From the NCBI GenBank assembly GCA_905250075.1, contig CAJNOP010000088.1, forward strand, positions 1-64,000: 64,000 nt of DNA, read 5' to 3'. This DNA comes from Rotaria sp. Silwood1 (taxonomy: Eukaryota > Rotifera > Eurotatoria > Philodinida > Philodinidae). A program made the translations under genes and the position numbers. This document shows, in pieces, positions 23,640 through 37,762 of this stretch; position 1 is the stretch's first letter, and every line of letters begins with the position of its first letter. The notes beneath the pieces are model-generated. The model did no database searches, was not told the origin of the DNA, and saw nothing but the letters and a program-made list of their open reading frames with translations.

Positions 23640-24190
23640 TCTTCAGTTTCTGGTGGGTACTAACATTACTTAACAAAGTTTATTTTCAACTCTTTTTTCT
23701 GTTGCCGTAAATGTTCGCAATTCGAATAGACAGAAATGTTTTCCAACAGAAAATATAACGAAAAATTATTATCAGCTTTTCAAAGACAAGCACTTGAGAA
23801 AACCAAAACCTTATTTTTCAGCAACTAGAACTCACAGATATAATACTATTTAAACTACATATAATGATAGAGCAAACAATTCTCTACAAAATGAGATGTC
23901 TTCAAGTTCTCGACTGTGCTTTTTCGCTGTGATACAACAATTTAATTGAAGGTCAAAAGCATCATTTTTCTGTAGGAAATGATTAAAAAAAGCGACTTTA
24001 GGGGCTTTCATAAGGTTGTTGTAATTCAGCCAAAAAACGCCGGAGACAAGTCAAAGACATCTCATTTTGTAGATAATTATTTGTGCTGCTGTTCTAAATG
24101 CTGAAGAGTCTCGAATTTCTAACGCTTACGGCAGCAGAAAACAAAATGAAAATAATTTTGGTATCCACTATAACTTATGATCAAACTAAA
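23640..24190. mobile_element. Foldback (inverted-repeat) element
   Basis: Two arms read as diverged reverse complements. Inner match: CTACAAAATGAGATGTCTT at 23884-23902 against its complement at about 24053-24072, flanked by further matching sequence towards the loop (TACAACAA against TTGTTGTA). Outer match: TTCTGTTGCCGTAAATGTT near 23698-23716 against AACGCTTACGGCAGCAGAA near 24121-24139. It continues outward through TTATTTTCA to GGTGGGTAC / GTATCCACT. The left arm carries about 100 extra bases. There is no coding capacity and I could not fix a target duplication, so the exact ends are approximate. Confidence 0.55.
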
Positions 24191-24849
24191 TATTCATCAG
24201 TTTTTGAAAAAAATCATATATTATGCTTAAATAAAGTAGAAATATCTGGTTGTTTTTATATAAACCCCGGTTCATAGAACTGAAATATATAAATTATAAA
24301 ATTAATACATCACTGTTTCATTTATTAATTAAGTAACAAAGAAAGACAAATTATCTAAAAGAATTTTAAAAATTTCAATATCAATCTCATTCAAATCTGA
24401 AAACAAATAAAAAACGCAAAACTTATTATCAACAAAAGAAATGAGAACAATCATTCTACTACTTTTAGGTTTTTTTTTTCTTCTATAACAATATTTTTGA
24501 ATCCGGCTTTTTTTTATTGTTATAAAAGATCGAAGACTAAAATTAGAAAACAAATATAATTCAATTACATATGAGATCATTAAATAAAAAATAGGGTAAC
24601 CCAGTTTATCTTTTAGCGTAAATACTCAAATAAGCACTCTAGTTTAATGTCAATACTGATCAAGATCTTTTATCTAAAAAAAGAAAAGAACCAAATATAT
24701 GTTGTAAGAACGATAAAATCTTTGTCTTATCAAAAAACTTCAACGTAAATAGTTTATTACATTCTTTTCATTAGAAAGTTTACTTCCCTTTTTCTTAAAA
24801 AAAAAAGAAAAACAACAAAAAAAAAGTTATTTTCCTACAAAAACATTGA
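24191..24849. other. Non-coding 3' flank of QTRT2
   Basis: AT-rich sequence with long A/T runs. Nothing beyond the likely 3' untranslated region of the minus-strand gene ending at 24850 can be supported. Confidence 0.4.
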
Positions 24850-27411
<2,562 letters not shown>

Positions 27412-27511
27412 NNNNNNNNNNNNNNNNNNNNNNNNNNNNNNNNNNNNNNNNNNNNNNNNNNNNNNNNNNNNNNNNNNNNNNNNNNNNNNNNNNNNNNNNN
27501 NNNNNNNNNNN
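27412..27511. other. Assembly gap (100 N)
   Basis: Exactly 100 ambiguous bases, the usual placeholder for a scaffold join of unknown size. Linkage between the two sides rests on the assembly. Confidence 0.99.
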
Positions 27512-28962
27512 CAACTCTGAAGATGATGTTAAATAAGTGCGAGAGAATATAAATTAGACTAGTATAAGACTTACTTATGTATTATACGCAACGATGGATA
27601 AATTTAAAAAACAAACGTTGTCATTACAATATAGTTTCTTGTTGGTTAACTAAATATCGAAAAAAAATCGTTACTGTACGAATCATACATATGACATAAG
27701 TATAATAATATAATACTATATACAAATATTTTTTCTGTCAGAAAAAAAAACAACAGCAAATATGACATATGATGACTAAGATGAGTGAAATCGAAACGAA
27801 TCTAAACAAATATTCTCGTTTTCATAATTCAAATATAGAAATTTTCAAAAAATTTCTGTTTCATTTTGTACGTTCAATAAATCTATAGTTGAGGTCTCTT
27901 TATAGTTTTGCAATCAATTTACTTAAATTAATCCTGTTTACTATTATTATTATTCTGTGACAAGAAAAACACATTGATTGGGATAACTTCTTTGGTATAT
28001 ATTGATTTTAATTATCAATATTGAATTTGTTTTCTCTGAGATCAACATAGTGTTATCAGATGAGTCATAATGATTGTAACATCTAGTATATTACAAATAT
28101 ATCAACATAGAAAGATTGTATAATCTTGATTTTGTTTTAAAAAAGATACATCGCGAAATTCTCTATAAGAATGGTAATGAATAATCCTATTAAGTTAATG
28201 TTTCACTATTTTGAGAGAACTGAAAATGAAAAGAACATTGATTATTTCGTATATATGGGCAATAGAACGGTATCGCAAAGGTCTTTACGTTTTGCTATTA
28301 TCATTCTTATAAAGAATTTTTCAATGCATCGTTCAAAAGTAAACTCAAGATTATACGATTTATTTGTTTTGACATATTTACAAAATATTAAACATTGCAA
28401 TCATTATGCCTCATCCGATACTATAATTTGTATTATATCTTTTTTATGATAGATTGACATTAACGTAATCAATAATGCTGATTTGAAAGAGTAATTTTCA
28501 TTCAAGTTTGATATGGTATCTTATTATCATGAACAAAAATAATTATAGGCTTTAATTATCCATATCTAATACGAAGATAATTAAAAATATTCAAGTCATA
28601 CCGAAAAAAGTTGAAATAAATGGAACTGACTATATCTAAAGTAACAGTGAATAAATTATATTGTATTCAGGTTAATATAACTTCATTGAAGTATATAATT
28701 ATCAATTCTTTAATGATTGATAAGATTCTACTATTAGAAATTTTTGAAATTGAAAAACATTCTTTTTATCTTTATTATACAAATAAAAAAATCACATTGT
28801 AAATATAGAGATTTGTTTTTTTTTAAATTTAATCAAAAAAAGAAAAAGAAAAAGGCAAGTTCAATAAATCTTGAATTTTATAATTTTTTTTTTGTTGTCT
28901 TTTAAAAATCAAAACATCAAAATAACTATACAGTAATTAAAAAATGAATCAATGTAATTAGT
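27512..28962. other. Gene-free stretch
   Basis: AT-rich sequence. A plus-strand open frame of 92 residues (28171-28449) and one of 60 (28620-28802) show no motif, signal or codon bias. A GAAAAAGAAAAAGG run sits near 28838-28855. Confidence 0.45.
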
Positions 28963-29706
28963 TTAAGCATTCGAATGTTTTTTAGAACTATTTAATGCAT
29001 AACTTCCTGTGCTAGAATTAGTCGATATACCCAATGCTTGTCGTAAACGAGTTAGTGGTCGTGCATGTTGTTTCCGGGCTTGTTCCATATACATCATGGC
29101 TTTGAATGCACGCACTTCATTATCGTCAACATCACACGCAAAACGTCTTGATTCTAATCGGCCTTTCTCATTACTAACATTAGTATTAGATACCAGATCA
29201 TTAGTTACCATAGACCATTGTGCATCCATAGGTATAGATAAATAATTGCTATTACTTTCAGATGATTGTCTTGCTTGTGATTGTGAATGTTTTTTTGATG
29301 AAAAAAATCTTGTTCGTCGATCACTCGTTGTTAAATCAACACTAGATGGACAAGATCGAGCACTTGCTCCGCTATTGGCTGAATTTGGATTAGTTGGACT
29401 TAGAAGAACATATGTTGTTGTTGTTGATGAACTACGTCGAAGTAGTGCTGGTGTTGAAAGTCGATCTGTAGTTGTAGATGCTGACGTTGAACTTGTATGT
29501 GTAGATGTTAATGTTGTTGCTACTGGTATTGATGGTGATGATGATAAACGATTAATTGTTTGTTCAAGAAAACGAATTCGATCTAATAGAAGACTATTAA
29601 AATTTGTTAATAATTCTTCACGAAGACGAGCTAAACGTAATTGTGTTTCTCGATCAGCACATAATGTATTAGTACAACAACCATTTGCCATAGTTTTTGA
29701 TTTCAT
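28963..29706 (-). CDS. Unrecognised Ser/Thr-rich protein
   Basis: An intact 247-residue single-exon frame from the ATG at 29706. A second Met five codons later, opening MANGCC, is an alternative start. Layout: a CCTNTLC cysteine cluster near residue 10; an amphipathic helix or coiled coil (about 18-55; LARLREELLTNFNSLLLDR to FLEQTINRL); a long Ser/Thr-rich linker (about 57-165) with basic RRSSS and SDRRTRFF patches that could be phosphosites; and a charged C-terminal helix (about 195-225; VRAFKAMMYMEQARKQHARP, then LTRLRQALGI). There is no signal peptide or membrane span. The bias to A/T-ending codons and the conserved-looking ends argue for a real gene, but I cannot assign a function. An antisense frame of similar length over the same bases is taken as its shadow. 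Confidence 0.65.
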   Translation of the reverse strand: MKSKTMANGCCTNTLCADRETQLRLARLREELLTNFNSLLLDRIRFLEQTINRLSSSPSIPVATTLTSTHTSSTSASTTTDRLSTPALLRRSSSTTTTYVLLSPTNPNSANSGASARSCPSSVDLTTSDRRTRFFSSKKHSQSQARQSSESNSNYLSIPMDAQWSMVTNDLVSNTNVSNEKGRLESRRFACDVDDNEVRAFKAMMYMEQARKQHARPLTRLRQALGISTNSSTGSYALNSSKKHSNA

Positions 29707-29718
29707 AAACTGATGCAA

Positions 29719-32700
29719 TAATGTCTGTGTTAGACAATATAATAGAATCGTTTAAAGTAATTGTAGAGTGTTCAACGACTATGCAAAATATTTTCTTGCG
29801 TGTTTGACTATGTGTGTTTAATGGAAAATTCTGACGATCTAAAAGAGAAGAAGAGAGCCAGACACAATTAAGACTGATCACCAGCAAGACAACATTGCAG
29901 AAGAAACGACAAGAAAGATGTCAGCAACGAGAGAAAGAGAAGAAGTTTGAATAAGTGAAAGAAAGACAGAGAGAAAGAAAGCTAATGTTTTAGATTGAAT
30001 CAGTTGTAGTACTTTTGTGCTTCTTCTTCTATGTTTTCTCATTTCTACTTACTCACCGCACATGTTCTATTGAAGTATTTGTTATTTATGTCTCGTTTTC
30101 GTAAATACTTATGCTAACGATTACACACGACATTAGTTTTTATTCAATGGGACATTACTCTTTTCTCTTTATCTATATCTACTCACTTCACTCCTACATG
30201 ATTTGAGAAGTGAAACATGTTATAATAAATAGCAGTAAATTTTGTTTGAGTATTATTCGAAATACCATAAAAAAAGCTATATATATATTTATATATATAT
30301 ATTTAGATGTGTCTGATCCGTCACTTTCAATAATAGTGTTGACTTTTACTTAAGTAAGGAAAAAAAAAGATAAAGACTTTCAAGTAAATGTCATACACAA
30401 TGAAAAAATTGACACTAAATGAATTAGTGAAGCAGAAATGAATCAAACTATTTTTTTTTCTAAAACTAATAAACATATGTATATATACAAACTTTTATTC
30501 ATGATTCTATAGGTGCAGAAAGGAAGTTCTCGAAATAATAGTGATTAAAAAAACGATTTTATTGAATAAAACCAGAATATTGTGTTGTATGATCATTGAT
30601 GGTTAAGTACAATCAAGTATTTTCAAGTATATTTTCACCGGAAATATAATTACTTGCTGTTTTTATTGAATTTCTACTGTATTCAAATTTTCTATATTGT
30701 GAAATATATATATATATTTGATCATTTTAGACATATACATGGTCATAAAAAACTTGTTGTGAGGAAGAATAAAAAAAGAGAATTTTTATGTAAATTGTAT
30801 TTACTAGAGTAGAATAAAGATAAAACATCATAAATTGTTATTTCATTTTATTATAGCTGAATGTTCTCTTTATGTAATTATTGTCAATGTAATATAATGT
30901 GTAATGGATCGTTCTATGAATTACATTCATTGTGTTTTTCAACATTGGAGAACTACGCATTTTCCTGATCATTATTGTACTTCAAATATAAGTACAAAAA
31001 GACGTGTCTTGGGATTTTTATTAAATAAATGACGCTTGCGTGTTATTGATGAACAATAGGAAGTTAGAAGGAAAAGCTTTGTAGAAGATAAAAAAATGTT
31101 CTTCAATGAGTTTTGTTTGTTAAAATTAAAAAAAAACTAAAGATAAAAGTAAATATTTACGCATAAAATCCTCAGGTTAAAACAATGATAATGAGCTATA
31201 TAAGAGCTCTTTTATTTACTGTTAATTTGTCACGAATTTAAACTTTCGATTAAAATATGAGTGATCTTTTCAAGATTATAATAAAGATATTAGAAAGACA
31301 AAATCTAATTGAGCCTTAATTAAATTATTTTCTTTTTTTTGGAAGAATGCAAAAAAAAGGAAATTCATTATGACAATGTATCGATAGCTGCTAGTTATTT
31401 CATAAGCATTTCAATCTGTGAATCCTTGGAAGAACTGTGGGATCAGCTTTTTTTTCTAGATAATATGTGAAGGATTGTGCTTGTCACTGTAAGAAATAAA
31501 ATCGATTTCTATTATAAAATGCTCTGAGAGTTCCATTAAATGCATTTTTTTCTCAAGAAAGTGTAATTGTTAAAAAAAAATGCGTCATATTCATATTTGT
31601 TATAAAATTTCCTCAACATCTTAACTTTGATGCAAGAAGCTATTTTTGAAATATCGTTTTACCTCATAGCTCTTCATAAAATAGAGCAAGTTATAATAAT
31701 AATTTTCTAACAATAACGCTGATATCGAACATGATAATGTATACAAATAGTGGAATGAATATTTCAAAATTTTCAATAGACAACGTGCATTAATAGTACT
31801 AGTAGAATCAGTAATTAATCTACCCTTCAGAAATTGAAAATTCAACGGCATGTTAGGAAATTCAAAGCATTCTACAATGAGTATTGCTCAAAACGCTGTG
31901 ACACACAATTCCCTTCTGACGGGGTTACAAAGACTGATACATACAATACTCATATGGGCGCTTCTAACAATAAATCTCACTTAATCACATTCATGAAGTG
32001 CTCGTTATTCATAATTTTCTTCATCCGTGTCATCCATACATTCTTGTATGCTCTCACATATATTACATTAATATCGTGATCAGATTCAAATTATTCGATG
32101 AAATATTGTTTGATATAATGGTAATATGTCATGAAAATGTTTTTCAAATGTAAGTGAGCTCCAAGTAAAATTACCAAAAACAATGCACCATTAGTTGATG
32201 ATAAGTGACGTTTGAGATTAAACATGTAAACTACATCATGTCTAATGTTGGATATTATCATAACATTATGACATTGATTAATGATTGGAATGTTCTAGTG
32301 ATTCTTAGCATCCTAAACGACGATGACATTTAACGATTGAGGTTTTTTAATAATAGATACAATCGTAATAGTAGAATAATGATAGTATTATACAGCAACA
32401 TATGAGTATTAACTCAATTGGAAAATATTAGAAGAAATACAAGTTCTTATAACAAATAGATCATACTTAGTTTACGACAACACAAAAAATGTCAGAATAT
32501 TTTACTCTTCGTAAAACTACAAGAGAGATAAATATAGATCAGCAGTTGAATATACTGAGATTGTGCACATATTGAAAAAAAAAGATAAATGAAATGCTTT
32601 GAAAATTTTCACGGAACTAAATGGCACGAATGTTCTCACAAAGTGAAGAAAAGCATAATAGAATCCTGGGTAGTCTTAAAACGACGAGACGATATGAATG

Positions 32701-33954
32701 CTAGAAAATCGGCAGGAGGTGAGATAAAACGAAACTAATTTTCCGCTATGTCAAGCAGTCTGTGCCTGAATCTATCTTTTACAAAGTTGCAACGTATGAA
32801 CTTATGTCACACACTGTGCTACATATTTTCTTCTTCTTTGGCTTATAATGATTAATATTTTAAAAGATGAAGAACTGTTTGAGTGCATCTGACGTACTTA
32901 GATACAATAGCATGCTACCGCATGCAGAATTCATTCTTCGCCGATATCTTTACTCATGAGATTGGCTCAAAATGTTCAGATACTATGCTAAATCAATGAC
33001 AAAAAGACAAGTTTATTGAAATAATGGAATTACAGATTTAAGTCAGAGAAATTGATGAATTTATTGTGAGAAAGTACAACAGATCAATGTTTATCAAGTA
33101 TCTTTGTAAAGAATTTTAGTATCATACCAGACAAATAGTCAAAAACATGATAAACAAACTGATTCTGCGATTTCTAGATAGAAAAAAACAATATCAGATT
33201 TCAAATCTGATAATGACAATCCAATAAAAATAATTTTTCATCTATTGTCTCAGCTCATAGCCGAGAAATTGAAAAAAGACAAAAAACTACTGAGAAATAA
33301 TTTATTTGGACAGTAGAACATAGAACGAATGGTGCAGGATAAATTGAATTGTTAATATTTTTCTCTATTGTTCATTGAATTGAAACGCTTCGTTAATCGC
33401 AGGGGAGCACTTAAAATTCGGTACAAAACCCAGGCAGACACAATAACCGACAAAGCGACATTAAAACATCTCGGTTTGTAAAAGCTGTGAACATTTTTTT
33501 TTTTGATTAATCGTCAAAAAAGCGTTAAAACAGCTTTAGGTCAACAAATTTTCAACACGTTTTTGGTGATTAATCAAACATTTTTAACAACTGAAATGCT
33601 TTGGATGAAAACTTCTGCTCATAATTATCAAGCATGTCGAGAAAACAATGATTGATCAATTTACAAGGCATCCCAAACGTCCTACCCAAAAATTTTAAAT
33701 TGAAACAAAAAATGTTTTCAAGGATTTCGGTCAGAATTTTGAAAGATAATGTATATTTTCTAAAACTGTAAATTTTGACATTTCAAATTTATCTATTGAT
33801 AATCTATGATTTTCACGAGTGAAATATTTAAACCAATTTCTTTTTACATAGAATAGTTATTTTAAATCAGCATACTAATATGAGCTTCTTACATCTAATG
33901 AAAATAAGTATTTACCTGAAATGTGTTGAAGACTAAATAATTAATTCAAAGGTG
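29719..33954. other. Long gene-free stretch
   Basis: About 4.2 kb with no gene I can support. It holds purine-rich runs (about 29905-29980), an AT-dinucleotide tract near 30279-30302 and poly-A/T runs. Scattered frames of 76-81 residues look random. Confidence 0.5.
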
Positions 33955-33962
33955 AATATGAC

Positions 33963-35460
33963 CATAGGCGGCACATCATAGTAGCGAGAGGAAGCAATTG
34001 CTTCCCCTGCAGAAAATGAGGGGTAGCAATAAAAAATTATTGCTTCCCTTAATAATCCGTATTCTGATGGTTATTTGAAGAATGTTTATGCATTATGAGA
34101 CTTGTTTTATTTTCTTCCAATGATCTCCTTTCATCATATATCTCTGACATCTATCTTTGTCAAATTTAAGGTCGATTAGCATTACATGATTTGAGAAAAA
34201 CAAGGATCATTATTTCTATTATTTTTCTGCTACATCAGGAAACTTTCGATCAGCTTTCGTTGCTTTGATATCTATTCGATTTGCTTATGATTGAATAGTT
34301 AGGTTTTCATATATGTGGCAAATATCAGATAAAAGTAAACTCTCATATTATTTCACAAGAAAACCAGAAAACTTATTACAATAGTCATGTAATACATCTT
34401 ATAGTTAGGGGCCTGCAAAGTGGTTCCGGTCCTGGCAGGATCGGAACCGAGATCGGGACTAAAATTTCAATTTTACCGGGATTTAAACTTTTTTCAGGTT
34501 GCTCCCAGCCAGCTTATTTTCTTCAACTATTATACAAAAGTATTTTCATATTCTTTACTCTGTTTTAATCGAAAAATTGTAAATCGACTGTTTTTGTTCT
34601 CTAATCCAATACAAGCCTTTTACAGATTATGATCATGTTACTAAAAATTGGATTTTTTTGGAAACTTGAACAGTTTTCCGGATATATAAAACATCATATA
34701 CAAAGGTTTTATTCGATAGCAGTTGAAACATTTCCTTATATGTACAATGTTTTATCATTGTTCTGTTATTTTACGTGTGAACTGCTTAGTTTTGTTGTTG
34801 TACTCATCGTTGTTTGAGAAAAAATTTGCTACTTGTTGGGAACAGAAAAATAAAACTTAGGTTTAATCTTGTAAAAAAAAATTTCAGAACTAGTGATAAA
34901 AATAGAAGTCCTAGTCTTCCAAATCCTACGGTACTTTTCCAGATAACACACATTCCTTTCCCATCAAATAGTACTGTACCAGCTGATATGTACGAAGGGC
35001 GTGTGTAATCTGAGAAAAAACCGATTCTAAGTCTTGATATATTTGAAAACAGAAAGTTTTAGCTATAATCAAGACCGGAACTGGACCAGGACTGAGACTG
35101 GAAAAAAAGTCATTTTGCAAATCTCTACCAATATTACAACTACAATGGACAATTCCAGGTAATGTATGTGAATGTGAAAGAAGTTCTTCATCCTTAAGAA
35201 GACTTGAAATATACATTCGAAATATAACAGATCACGAAAGACTATCCAGTTTATCTTTAATATGTATTGAATCTGACTTTGATATTGATTCAGATACTAT
35301 TGTAACGGAATTTATATCAAAAAACAAAGATGGAAAAAAAATATTTTGAACATCAATAAACTGATTATATGTAGGGTTTGAAATAGAAAACTTATGATTA
35401 TTATTGTCGCTTTAGAAAATTTATTGCTTCCTCTAGAAACTTTAGCTTGCGTCGCCAATG
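33963..35460. mobile_element. Non-autonomous hAT-like element, 1,498 bp
   Basis: Left end CATAGGCGGCACATC and right end (reverse strand) CATTGGCGACGCAAGC open imperfect terminal repeats of about 38 bp. Both run into the same AGAGGAAGCAAT block. An exact 8-bp direct repeat, AATATGAC, flanks the element at 33955-33962 and 35461-35468, as hAT integration leaves. The left subterminal part carries two nested palindromes (GGAAGCAATTGCTTCC at 33990-34005; GGGTAGCAATAA against TTATTGCTTCCC at about 34021-34048). No transposase frame is present. The middle includes a GGTTCCGGTCC-type segment (34407-35127) that may be a second, nested element. Confidence 0.75.
34407..35127. mobile_element. Possible nested element with GGTTCCGG subterminal repeats
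   Basis: One end reads AGGGGCCTGCAAAGTGGTTC, followed by CCGGTCCTGGCAGGATCGGA. The other end, read in reverse, is AGAGATTTGCAAAATGAC, followed by CAGTCTCAGTCCTGGTCC and AGTTCCGGTC. The two ends agree loosely as inverted repeats with GC-rich subterminal words, unlike the AT-rich sequence around them. I see no clear target duplication. It may instead be internal sequence of the surrounding element. Confidence 0.35.
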
Positions 35461-35468
35461 AATATGAC

Positions 35469-37081
35469 AAATATGACTTTCTGATCATACAAACTGTCAA
35501 CTATAAGCATCAAAATAAATAAACACAAATGACATATCTTTTGATAAAACAATCGAGTATGAGTAATTAAGGCAACTAGTCGCTAATAAATTGTGTGGAA
35601 TCATATGCCATCTTTCAGTTTCTGTATATTCACAGCTAATATTAAAGGAAACTTTACAAAAACAAACATTGTGCAGTATAACATAATGATGTTATATACT
35701 GAGCCTTTTAATAGTAAAAACAGTTTTAATCAGTGTTTTTATTTCAACCAAACCTTAAAATGAACATATGCATGTAAAACTGCCTTTTTTCCTACAAAGT
35801 GTGTTAGTTAATGACTGCATCGAAAAAAACAATTTTATATGAATCTTTTAGTAAAATCTAAAAAGAGAATTTTTTTAAAATTTAAATGATTCTATCGGAG
35901 CTTGCGATGATGTAAGTAGGAAGAAAAACTTCACCCTCATTATCATCTTTATGAATCTTTGTTCTCGTATTCATTACGTAGCAAATAAGTCAATGTATCA
36001 AAAATATTCTTCTTATAATGAAAACAATCTTTTGAAGTTCAAATGAATAATCAGCAAAAACTATTACGTTTTCTTATTTTTCCCTATTGAAGAAATATGA
36101 TGAATGTGTTAGATTTTCAAAACAATCTAACTAATTCTAAAAATCATATTTGATTACAAATGATCAATATTGATATAATCTTATAGAAAATTTGTCTCAA
36201 AGTCGTATTAATATTCGTTTCATCTATTTCACAATGAAAAAAAACTCTGAAGCCAGTTTTAGAATAACCATGCCCTGTTACTATCGATAATTAAATTTTT
36301 TAATAAATACTTAATGGAATCTATCTATTGTTGACCATTCTCTCCTTTTTATCGATACCAACCACCTTCATTCGTATGCAAATAAATATCGATGTGTATA
36401 TTCCACTTGAAATGTATTCCTTTCTACAAATATGTTTTTTTTCTTCTTATCTACAATCATTTGTCATTTGTTCTTCATGTTATATGTTTTATTGTGAACA
36501 CATGCAACTCTTCCTTATAGAACGTGTGATGGATAAAAATTAAAAATAAAACCAAAAAAAGTTTAGGTTGAAAGAAGAAGGATAAGAAACGAAAAATTTT
36601 GCCATGATATAAAAGCAATAAACGAAACATTGGAAAGAAAAACGCGATAACAGTGTAAGGCAAATAAGAATTACATTCAACAGCAACGCATCATTCTGAT
36701 TATCACGAGTATTTCGGCTGTAATTACGTGACCGAGGTGAGTAACGCATCTGAGTGATTCAAGAAGTAAATCGAAGTGTCGTGAAAAGTTATACGTAGTG
36801 TCAATACGATTTGACTATTAGATACGATGGAGACAGATATGAGATTGATTGTTATGACCAACTTTACTTAAAGAATCGATCAATCTAACCGTGTGTGTCA
36901 GTTGTTGGTCCAGTTGATTTATTTTTCGGCAGCTGTTTCATGTTTGTTTGGTCTTTTGACTGAAATCTATGGTATAATGTTGCTTACAGGGTGTCTCAAT
37001 AATTCCTTTACAAATTAAAGATTTATATTGCAATACACTTGTGTATGACTGATTTGATCATAACATAATGACTACATCGTT
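35469..37081. other. Gene-free stretch
   Basis: AT-rich sequence without a supported gene. An ACAGGGTGTCTCAATAATTC string near 36987 resembles the end of a Tc1/mariner-type element, but I found no matching second end. Confidence 0.4.
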
Positions 37082-37150
37082 TTTAGGTGAGGATGTGGAT
37101 ATAGGTTTCATCTTCATACACTCCACCCCACACCGTGCGGACTTTTTTTT
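37082..37150. repeat. G/T-rich foldback unit 3
   Basis: AGGTGAGGATGTGGATATAG and, about 20 bases on, ACTCCACCCCACACCG form a loose inverted pair like the units at about 1700-1835 and 2838-3165. It lies about 0.6 kb beyond the 3' end of the myosin gene. Confidence 0.4.
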
Positions 37151-37762
37151 ATAATAAAGTTTTTGCGTTAAAGTAAAGTTAACATGTACACCAACGTATA
37201 AGTGTGAAAGTCAGAAAAAAGAGGAAATTATAGAGAATTTTCAGCAATCGAGATGGTAAGTGTAGGGAGGTCTTTCACTCATACTCTCCCTATTTAATTT
37301 TGTTCTATAGAATCAGAAAAATTCGAGAAACATATGAAAAGTTGATCTTGAATGTTCTATAGATCTTTCTGCTTTTTAAAATTCAAATATCCTTTTAAAA
37401 GCGTATTTGAATAACGGCTTGACAAAAATGAAAAAAATTATAATTAAGTTGAATTTTTAAATAAAATGTCAATTGAAAGTTGTTACTTGATGAAAAACAA
37501 ACGATCATCTATTAATAATTAGTTATTGTTTTTTCACTTACATATAACACACATAAGTAAAAGTGTGTATTGAAAACAAAACAAAACAAGCAAAAAACAG
37601 AATCATTGTCATTGAGAATGTATATAGAGTGTATATATAAGTTATGATCATCAAATTGAAAAGAAAAGACGTCAAATTAGATGCACAACAAGAGTAAAAC
37701 AAAGAACAAACGAAAAAATAAAATAAAATAAAAGTTAATGGAAAAAACACAACATTTTTTTT

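Noticed and set aside
28171-28449. A 92-residue plus-strand frame
   Set aside because: No motif, signal, splice context or codon bias; length within chance for this AT-rich DNA.
29246-29713. A 155-residue plus-strand frame antisense to the Ser/Thr-rich gene
   Set aside because: Codon bias and protein-like layout favour the minus strand; the plus frame is a Val/Arg-rich mirror of its Ser/Thr codons.
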